Below, one piece after another: positions 57,964 to 64,000 of a DNA stretch of 64,000 bases. A program made the position numbers and the translations under genes. Source of the stretch: Sphingosinicella sp. (GTDB lineage Bacteria > Pseudomonadota > Alphaproteobacteria > Sphingomonadales > Sphingomonadaceae); NCBI RefSeq assembly GCF_013911755.1, contig NZ_JACESP010000018.1, positions 24,137 to 88,136 of the forward strand, written 5' to 3'. The first letter of the stretch is position 1; the number at the start of each line of letters is the position of its first letter. The notes beneath the pieces are model-generated. The model searched no databases. It saw only the letters and a program-made list of their open reading frames with translations, and had not been told where the DNA came from.

Positions 57964-57974
57964 GCGAACAGGCT

Positions 57975-59204
57975 GTGACGGCAAGACTGATCGGCCTCGA
58001 TGATGTGCCTGATCTCCTGCGGCAGTGCGAAAGACTGTTCCTGCAGGGCACCAGCGGCGAACCGCTCGCGCTCCACGCGGTAGCCGATGTGCAGGGCGAC
58101 GCTTTTTCTCACCTCTCGGCATTGACGTCCTTCGTTGCAGGATTGAACCGCTTCGACAGGGCCGCGCCGCGGGCGGTTCGCGATGTTGCCGGTTTCTTTC
58201 CGGCTGGGTCCGGCGGGCCTGAAGCTTATCGGCAGATCGTCGCCACATATTCCGGGGTTGTGGCTGAAATTGACCGCTTCGCGCCCGATGTCGTGTTCGT
58301 TCCCGTAAGCCTGCCGGACAGTTCGGGGAGGGTTTCGACCGGCCTTTGCGCTGAGTTCTACGACGTCGCCATGGCAACCGCCTCATGCCGCGTAGCGTTG
58401 ATGTGTACCGATCTGCCGATGCTTCCCGGCGGCTTCACGTTCGATCTGGATGCGTTTACCCATATTGTTCGAGATGACCGGGCTCCACCGGCGTGGCCGG
58501 AAGGTGCGGCGACCCCTGATCAGGTCACGGATGCGATCACCCGCCATGTCGCTGGCCTTGTCGGCGACGGCAGTACGCTGCAAACTGGGATCGGGAGAAT
58601 TCCTGCCGGTGTTTTCGCGCATCTCGCCAAGCGGCGCAGGCTCCGACTCCACTCGGGACTGCTGAGCGATCCGCTGCGTGCGCTGGTCGAATCCGGGGCT
58701 GTTGATCGAAGCGTCCCGACCTGCTGTGCGACGCTGGTCGGGTCGCATGGATTTCAACGCTGGCTTCACGAACGATCGGATATTGTCCTGAGACCGATAT
58801 CCTACACGCACGCATTCTCGACCCTTTCGGCGATCGATGGGTTCATCGCGGTCAATTCGGCATTGGAGATCGACCTGTTCGGTCAGGTCAATGTGGAAAA
58901 GGTCGACGGTCGCCATGTCAGCGCGCGCGGCGGCTTGCCGGACTTCGCGGCCGCCGCGCACAGATCGCGCGGCGGGCTTTCGATCATCGCACTTCCATCA
59001 ACGGGAAGCGGCCGCTCGCGTATCGTTCCCCGGCTTGCGCCTGATGTCCCGGTGAGCGTAGCGGGGCACGATGTCGATGCGGTGGTGACCGAGTACGGCG
59101 TTGCCGATCTACGCGGGAAAGACGCTGAGGCGAGGGCGCGTGCGATCGTCCGCGTTGCGGCGCCCGGCGCGCGCCGGGCGTTGCGGGCCGCACTCGGGGC
59201 GTAA
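57975..59204 (+). CDS. acetyl-CoA hydrolase/transferase family protein (4-hydroxybutyrate-type CoA-transferase)
   Basis: A 409-residue CoA-transferase starting with GTG at 57975. LQTGIGRIP, AVNSALEIDLFGQVNVEKV and VVTEYGVADLRGK are conserved blocks of this family. It moves CoA from acetyl- or another acyl-CoA to a free carboxylate. No ligase occurs in the cluster, so it may be the activating enzyme (inference). It starts 11 nt after the P450 gene. Confidence 0.88.
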   Translation: MTARLIGLDDVPDLLRQCERLFLQGTSGEPLALHAVADVQGDAFSHLSALTSFVAGLNRFDRAAPRAVRDVAGFFPAGSGGPEAYRQIVATYSGVVAEIDRFAPDVVFVPVSLPDSSGRVSTGLCAEFYDVAMATASCRVALMCTDLPMLPGGFTFDLDAFTHIVRDDRAPPAWPEGAATPDQVTDAITRHVAGLVGDGSTLQTGIGRIPAGVFAHLAKRRRLRLHSGLLSDPLRALVESGAVDRSVPTCCATLVGSHGFQRWLHERSDIVLRPISYTHAFSTLSAIDGFIAVNSALEIDLFGQVNVEKVDGRHVSARGGLPDFAAAAHRSRGGLSIIALPSTGSGRSRIVPRLAPDVPVSVAGHDVDAVVTEYGVADLRGKDAEARARAIVRVAAPGARRALRAALGA

Positions 59205-59213
59205 TTGTCCGGC

Positions 59214-60404
59214 TCAGAACCGGAGCGGCAAATCAAGATGACGGCGGGCGATAATATTCCGCTGTACCTCTGACGATCCGGCACCGATCGTATCAAGCGC
59301 CGTCGCGCGATAGGACCATTCCCATTTTCCGCCCACCGGCGCCTCGGGGTCTCCCTTGTGCAGCAATCCTTCAAGCCCCAGACTGTCCAGCGCGAAATCC
59401 GCGAGACGCTGATGAAGGCTGGTGCTGTAAAGCTTGCACATGGCCGCTTCTATCGTCGGAACGCGGTTCTGCGATGCGGCGTGAACGACACGCCGCTGCA
59501 GCATTTTCGAAAGCTCCACCTCTGAAGTGAGGCGGGCGAGGCGGCGACGCACATGGGACCGATCCACGATGGCAGGCCGATCATCGGCCTTCGCAGAAAG
59601 CAACGCGCGCAGCGACTTCAGTTTCTCTTCAAGCGGGCTGAACGTGTAGAAAGTGAAGCGTTCGTAGTCGAGCGCTTCACAGATATAGAGCCACCCCTTG
59701 TTGAGTTCTCCCACAAGGTAGTCGTCCCCGACGAACACGTTATCGAGAAACACCTGATTCGTTACGTGTTCGCCCATGGTCTCGATCGGATGGATCGTAA
59801 TGCCCGGCTGGTCCATCAGCAGCAGAAAAAGGCTGATGCCCTTGTGTTTCGGCGCATCGAAATCAGTGCGCGCAGCCAGCCAGTACCAGTCCGCGAAATG
59901 CGCCGAGGTCGTGAACATCTTCTGTCCGTTCAGCATCCAGCCATTTTCGACGCGGTCGGCGCGGAGGCGGAGCGCCGCGAGATCCGATCCCGCGTGCGGT
60001 TCCGTATACCCCAGTGCGAACTCGATCTCGGCTTTCAGGATGCGCGGCAGGAATTCGCTTTTGAGCTTGTCCGATCCGTGACGTATCAACGTCTGACCCA
60101 CGCAGCCGACGCCTTTCCCGATCAAGGGCGCTCCGACACGGGAAAGCTCTTCGTTGAGGAGATACTCGTAGATGCCTGGCCGGCCCTGCCCTCCATATTC
60201 ACGGGGCCATGACAGGCCGAGATAGCCGCGCTGCGCAAGTTCCCGATTGAACCGTTTTCGGGCAGGCGTATCCGCAAGGATCGAATCCGATTCCCGCTCG
60301 GGGCACATAATGTCCGCGGCATCCGGCCATTTCCGGACCTCCTCGAGAAATTCGCGAACCTCTCTTATGAATGCCTTCTGATCCGCGTCGAAATCGAAAT
60401 CCAC
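59214..60404 (-). CDS. acyl-CoA dehydrogenase
   Basis: A 396-residue dehydrogenase. GTG at 60404 is chosen (VDFDFDADQKAFIREV, with GGAGG just upstream) rather than a longer frame with no family match. ALGYTEPHAGSDLAALRLR, WMLNGQKMFTTSAH, DYERF with a likely catalytic Glu and GAGSSEVQRNIIARRHLDLP are all typical. It is 13 nt downstream of the TetR gene and convergent with the CoA-transferase. Confidence 0.92.
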   Translation of the reverse strand: MDFDFDADQKAFIREVREFLEEVRKWPDAADIMCPERESDSILADTPARKRFNRELAQRGYLGLSWPREYGGQGRPGIYEYLLNEELSRVGAPLIGKGVGCVGQTLIRHGSDKLKSEFLPRILKAEIEFALGYTEPHAGSDLAALRLRADRVENGWMLNGQKMFTTSAHFADWYWLAARTDFDAPKHKGISLFLLLMDQPGITIHPIETMGEHVTNQVFLDNVFVGDDYLVGELNKGWLYICEALDYERFTFYTFSPLEEKLKSLRALLSAKADDRPAIVDRSHVRRRLARLTSEVELSKMLQRRVVHAASQNRVPTIEAAMCKLYSTSLHQRLADFALDSLGLEGLLHKGDPEAPVGGKWEWSYRATALDTIGAGSSEVQRNIIARRHLDLPLRF

Positions 60405-60417
60405 CCGCCCCTCCGGC

Positions 60418-61038
60418 TCACTTTGTAAGGTATTTGACAACGGCATCGGCGATGTGATCGACCAGCTGCTCGTCGGTGATGAGGATGGAATTGTCCTCGA
60501 GATAGGCGTCGATGCTTCCCACAACGAGATGCTGTGCAACGAACATGGCGATTTCCAGATCTTCGACCACAATCTCGTGCTTGTGATGATGATAGAAGGT
60601 GCGGATCGTGTTGTAGAGAAACTTCTCGGTGGTCACGCTGCGCGATAACTTGCCGAGCTTCGGAACCTGGCGCGGCAACAGCATGAAAATGAAATTATAC
60701 TCGCGCCTTGTCGACAGGATGACGGTGATGATCGTTCTGATCGCTTCCGCCAGCGGCTTTCCCATATTCGCGAGAATGCATTCACGAAGCACTTCAGTCG
60801 CCTTCGACACCGCGTTTTCGACCAGCGCAGCGGCGATCGCTTCCTTGCTGGAGAAATACTGGTAGAGCGACCCGATGCTAACGCCAGCCACCTCGGCGAT
60901 ATGGTTGGTCGTGGCGGCATCGTAGCCGCTCTTGATGATGATCGATTCAGCGGCGCCGAGAATGCAATCCACAGTGAATTGAGCGCGTTGCTGCTGAGGG
61001 ACCTTGCGTGGTGAGAGTTCTGCGATCTGCTGCCTCAT
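60418..61038 (-). CDS. TetR family transcriptional regulator
   Basis: A 206-residue regulator. The helix-turn-helix spans about residues 40-72 (YDAATTNHIAEVAGVSIGSLYQYFSSKEAI). The upstream 181-bp gap is AT-richer and likely holds its promoter; I see no clear palindrome. Placed inside the catabolic island and cotranscribed with a dehydrogenase, it is the obvious candidate controller. Confidence 0.9.
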   Translation of the reverse strand: MRQQIAELSPRKVPQQQRAQFTVDCILGAAESIIIKSGYDAATTNHIAEVAGVSIGSLYQYFSSKEAIAAALVENAVSKATEVLRECILANMGKPLAEAIRTIITVILSTRREYNFIFMLLPRQVPKLGKLSRSVTTEKFLYNTIRTFYHHHKHEIVVEDLEIAMFVAQHLVVGSIDAYLEDNSILITDEQLVDHIADAVVKYLTK

Positions 61039-61219
61039 CTCTGCTCCTCCCCGTTGTCTGCGACGGGGGAAGGCGCTCTAAGGGACGCTTTTGCCACCCG
61101 GCGCGGCCATTTTGGTCTGATCGTGGCCGCCAACAAGGTAACACTAAAACTGAAAAATGCTCACATTAAAGTCGCTTTTTGAACCGGGTAGCATTCCGTG
61201 CACGTCCGAAAGGCTTCGA

Positions 61220-61921
61220 TTACGGCTCGATGAAGCCCAGATCGGCTTGAATCATCGAGCCGTTCACAACGGGATTGCGGGCCGCGTGAAGCAGCAGGTC
61301 GGCAATTTCCCGCGGCGCGATCAGGCGCTGCTGGGTCACGAGCGAGGCGAGATGCTTTAGTGCATCGCCGCCATAGCTGCGGAGCATTTCGGTGTCCGTG
61401 AACCCCGGGCAGATGCACGCGGTATGTATGCCCGTGCCGCCGAGATCCTGTGCCGTGCTCCGCATCAGGCCTGCCACGGCGTGCTTGCTCGTCGCATAGG
61501 CGGCCATGCCGCGGGTGGCACGCTGGCTCAGTGTCGAGCCCACATAGAGGATCGAGGAGCCGCGGGGCATGAGCGGTAGCACGATCCTGTTGAGCGCGGC
61601 CGGGGCGACGACGTTGACTTCGAGCGAACGTCGCAGACCGTCGATATCAATCTCCGCGGTGCTGCCGGGGATCTGAAGCGCACTGTTGTGGACAAGGCAG
61701 ATGCTGTCGCTTCCCGCCAGTGCCGCGCATAAGGGTTCGGATGCGGCTTCGGTCCAAGCCGGATCGGCGAAATCCGCCGCGATGTGCGTCGCCCCGTCGA
61801 GTGCCGCTGCCGATCGCGACAGGCTTACGACGGCATATCCCTCCTCGGCAAAGCGGCGCACGGCCGCAAGGCCGATGCCGCGGCTTCCGCCCGTGATCAG
61901 CAAGGTTTTCCTGAGCGTCAT
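61220..61921 (-). CDS. SDR family oxidoreductase
   Basis: A 233-residue SDR. TGGSRGIG near residue 10, YVGSTLSQ with catalytic Ser and YATSKHA with Tyr and Lys are intact; the NNAG block is replaced by VHNSAL. The ending lacks the usual DGG. It overlaps the VOC gene by ATGA. It would oxidise or reduce a pathway alcohol or ketone; the substrate is unknown. Confidence 0.88.
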   Translation of the reverse strand: MTLRKTLLITGGSRGIGLAAVRRFAEEGYAVVSLSRSAAALDGATHIAADFADPAWTEAASEPLCAALAGSDSICLVHNSALQIPGSTAEIDIDGLRRSLEVNVVAPAALNRIVLPLMPRGSSILYVGSTLSQRATRGMAAYATSKHAVAGLMRSTAQDLGGTGIHTACICPGFTDTEMLRSYGGDALKHLASLVTQQRLIAPREIADLLLHAARNPVVNGSMIQADLGFIEP

Positions 61922-62340
61922 TCTGCTTCGCGTTTCCCGTTCCCGATTTGCATCAACTCGATCACATTGCCGTCCGGATCGGCGATGAGAGCCGCCGATA
62001 CGCCGGGCCTCGGCTCCACCACGTCCTGCACGATCGTCGCGCCTTCCCGCCGACAATCATCGACGACAGCGTATAGATTGTCGATCCGTATCGCCCAATA
62101 ACGAAGACCCGCGACCGCCGACCAGTGTTCGTGGGGCTTCGGCTGAACGGGGATGGGCGGTATGTAAAGGCGCAGCACCGATCGGCCGCACGAAATGCGT
62201 CGAATTCGGGCGCCGTCGGGGAGCGTCGTTCCCCCGGCCAGCGGCAGGCCGAGAACGCCGTTGTAGAAGCCGATCATCGCCTCTTCATTGGTGGTGACGA
62301 TGCCGACATCGATGCTGTCTCCCGCGAGTAGTGCGGCCAT
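61918..62340 (-). CDS. VOC (glyoxalase/dioxygenase fold) family protein
   Basis: A 140-residue VOC protein. DVGIVTTNEEAMIGFYNGVLGL opens the first beta-alpha-beta module and ADPDGNVIELMQIG closes the second, with the metal Glu in VIELM. Members include epimerases, lyases and dioxygenases, for example methylmalonyl-CoA epimerase, which would suit branched substrates. The length is that of a two-module domain. Function cannot be fixed from sequence. Confidence 0.87.
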   Translation of the reverse strand: MAALLAGDSIDVGIVTTNEEAMIGFYNGVLGLPLAGGTTLPDGARIRRISCGRSVLRLYIPPIPVQPKPHEHWSAVAGLRYWAIRIDNLYAVVDDCRREGATIVQDVVEPRPGVSAALIADPDGNVIELMQIGNGKREAE

Positions 62341-62353
62341 CTCTTCCTCCCGT

Positions 62354-63511
62354 TCAGTTTCTCAGTACCAGCGCGCCGTTGGGCGTGCTGTCGCAACTGC
62401 TCACCAGACAGCTCGCGGCGCCGGGGACCTGGTTCGCCGCTGTACCGCGCAACTGCCGTACGGCCTCGGTGACAAGATTGACGCCGTGCAGATAGACTTC
62501 CGACAAGCTCCCGCCCGACGTGTTGACGGGAAGCTCTCCGCCATATCCGATTGCTCCGGATGCAATGAAGGCAGCGGCTTCACCGCGCCCGCAGAACCCG
62601 TAATTTTCAAGGCTGAACAACACGAGAGGAGAAAACGCATCATAGATCTGGGCGACGTCAATATCTGGCGGAGAGAGATCGGACTGCCTCCAGAGGTTGC
62701 GCGCGGTCGCGGCGGATGATGAATGGAAGGGGTCAGGCCCGTGATAATCGGTCATCAACTGATGCTCCCGATTCATACCCTGCGAGAAGGCGTGGACGAG
62801 GACCGGCTTCTGTTTCAGGTCGCGTGCATACTCGGCGCTCGTGATGACGAGGGCCACCGCGCCATCGCTTTCGAGGCAATTGTCGAACAGGCACAGCGGT
62901 TCGGCGATCATGCGCGCATTCAGGTACGTATCGAGATCGAGAGCTTTCTCGCGCATCAGCGCGTCCGGATTGGCATTGGCATAGGCGCGCTGTGTCAGGG
63001 CGATGCTTGCCAGATTCTCCCGGGTCGCGCCGAATTCGTGCATGTAGCGGCGCATTAGCATCGCCACTTCGTCGGCCGGGCGCGACAGGCCGTGCGGGCG
63101 CGACCATTTCCAATGATCGTCGATGCGCGGCTGAACGCCGGCCCATTGCCGTTTCGACGGGTCGCCTCGCTTCCGCGAGCGCCACACCACCCCGACCTTG
63201 GCGATTCCGAGCGCGATCGCCGAACACACTTGCCCGACCGCTCCGCATATCGCGCCGCCGCCATGGGCTACCTGGCTAAAAAAGTGCAGCTCCCCGAAGC
63301 CGAGATTGCGCGCGATTTCGAATTCCGGAGTGGTTTCCTGCGTGAAGCAGCCGAGCGCATCGACCTCTTCGGGATTGATGCCTGCATCTTCGAGCGCGGC
63401 GCGTATCGCAATGCAGGCCAGTTGAAGTTCGGTTTCGGGCAGGCTTTTCGCAAAGCGCGTTTGGCCGATGCCGACAATCGCTGTCCGATCCTTAAAGGCG
63501 CCGGCGCTCAC
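62354..63511 (-). CDS. thiolase-fold protein without catalytic residues (retro-aldolase/Ltp type)
   Basis: A 385-residue protein of the lipid-transfer/thiolase-like group. GTG at 63511 is chosen because it overlaps the upstream SDR stop (GTGA). At the thiolase Cys position the sequence is VAHGGGAICGAVG, and the C-terminal GHPxGATG is replaced by NTSGGSLSEVYLHG, so neither nucleophile nor His is present. This is the pattern of Ltp2-type aldolases, which need a DUF35 partner and cleave a C-C bond in steroid side chains. Confidence 0.82.
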   Translation of the reverse strand: MSAGAFKDRTAIVGIGQTRFAKSLPETELQLACIAIRAALEDAGINPEEVDALGCFTQETTPEFEIARNLGFGELHFFSQVAHGGGAICGAVGQVCSAIALGIAKVGVVWRSRKRGDPSKRQWAGVQPRIDDHWKWSRPHGLSRPADEVAMLMRRYMHEFGATRENLASIALTQRAYANANPDALMREKALDLDTYLNARMIAEPLCLFDNCLESDGAVALVITSAEYARDLKQKPVLVHAFSQGMNREHQLMTDYHGPDPFHSSSAATARNLWRQSDLSPPDIDVAQIYDAFSPLVLFSLENYGFCGRGEAAAFIASGAIGYGGELPVNTSGGSLSEVYLHGVNLVTEAVRQLRGTAANQVPGAASCLVSSCDSTPNGALVLRN

Positions 63512-64000
63512 GGAGTCACGTGCTCCGCGGTGACCCCGCCGTGAAACGGATAGGGCTCTCCGAGCATGCCGAGCGGCCCGAACTCTCCTGCGAACTGTCG
63601 CGAAAAATGCTCGGCAAGCGCGTCGATCGTCCATCCGCCTTCACGGATCAACGTCTTGCCATAATGGGGCTGCACCATGTGAGAGACGCGCTCCCCACCA
63701 GATCCGAATATCTGACCGCTCACACCCGCGGCCAGATCGCTGCACAGGAAGGCGACAAGCGCCCCGTTCAGCGTGGGATCGATATAGGGCAGGGGGCTTG
63801 CTCCGCCCGCGAACGTGTCCGACATGCGGGTCGTTCCCGTCGGACCGATTGCGTTGACGCGGATACCGAAGCGGGCAAGCTCCAGCGCCCAGGTGTAGGT
63901 CATCGACGCGATGGCACCCTTGGCGGCAGCATAATTCGTCTGGCCGAAGCTTCCGAAATGCGCGCCAGAGGTCGTGTTGACGATCGAGCCGCCGCGGCGG
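63508..64000 (-). CDS. SDR family oxidoreductase, N-terminus cut by window edge
   Basis: The open frame continues to the right edge, so only the C-terminal 163 residues or so are visible. The catalytic Ser lies in SIVNTTSGAH and the YxxxK motif in NYAAAKGAIASM. The region after it, SGQIFGSGGERVSHM and the long tail, resembles the dehydrogenase unit of peroxisomal-type multifunctional beta-oxidation enzymes. It overlaps the thiolase-fold gene by 4 nt. Its start lies beyond 64000. Confidence 0.88.
   Translation of the reverse strand, partial: RRGGSIVNTTSGAHFGSFGQTNYAAAKGAIASMTYTWALELARFGIRVNAIGPTGTTRMSDTFAGGASPLPYIDPTLNGALVAFLCSDLAAGVSGQIFGSGGERVSHMVQPHYGKTLIREGGWTIDALAEHFSRQFAGEFGPLGMLGEPYPFHGGVTAEHVTP

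Overview
The window is GC-rich, densely coded chromosomal DNA of an alphaproteobacterium, most likely a sphingomonad (Sphingomonadales). Pointers are the large TonB-dependent receptors, the infA-maf-RNase E/G-yacG block, the short (HisZ-dependent) HisG, Usg, the host-attachment family protein, and a P4-type integrase beside tRNA-Phe. No plasmid, phage or CRISPR structure is visible. Assignments rest on reading motifs, not on database searches.

Region by region. 1-5.6 kb: a carboxylase-like operon (HyuA-type subunit, acetone-carboxylase-gamma-like subunit, URO-D-like protein cut by the window edge) with a TetR regulator, facing a hydrolase-SDR pair across an intergenic region with three related palindromes. 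5.6-10.6 kb: RecQ, then a copper-uptake locus (DUF2946 protein, OprC-type receptor, TonB). 10.7-15.2 kb: hisD/hisG, a small phasin-like protein, infA, maf, minimal RNase E/G, yacG and tRNA-Phe(GAA). 15.2-16.1 kb: a broken P4-type integrase with short GACGGTACATT repeats. 16.3-30.4 kb: housekeeping genes (usg, pstS with a tandem Pho box, polA, a VapBC-type pair, nadB, an orphan ABC ATPase, serS, surE, nlpD-like, rimO, a GlcD-like oxidase). 30.7-38.8 kb: a large TonB receptor with a strong terminator, two GGEEF cyclases around a RhlE-type helicase, and a proline iminopeptidase. 38.9-44.4 kb: CocE/NonD hydrolase, amino-acid permease, CaiC-like acyl-CoA ligase, an aminotransferase remnant and a TetR gene with nested operator half-sites. 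44.4-46.6 kb: a second mobile-element scar, then an Hsp70-Gre-factor operon.

46.8-64.0 kb is the most interesting part. It is an acyl-CoA catabolic island with four acyl-CoA dehydrogenase genes (two forming an overlapping large/small pair), an HMG-CoA-synthase-like protein that lacks the nucleophilic Cys and is fused to a DUF35 Zn-ribbon/OB domain, an authentic thiolase, a second thiolase-fold protein without catalytic residues (retro-aldolase/Ltp type), two enoyl-CoA hydratases, three SDRs, a cytochrome P450, a family-I CoA-transferase, a thioesterase, a VOC protein, a secreted metallo-beta-lactamase-fold hydrolase and a TetR repressor. The parts list resembles the actinobacterial igr-type side-chain module (P450, heteromeric dehydrogenase, DUF35 protein, aldolase-type thiolase). 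I infer beta-oxidation plus a retro-aldol or thiolytic step on a branched or cyclic acid such as a steroid side chain or terpenoid. The substrate cannot be read from sequence.

Both window ends cut a gene: the URO-D-like protein on the left and an SDR on the right.
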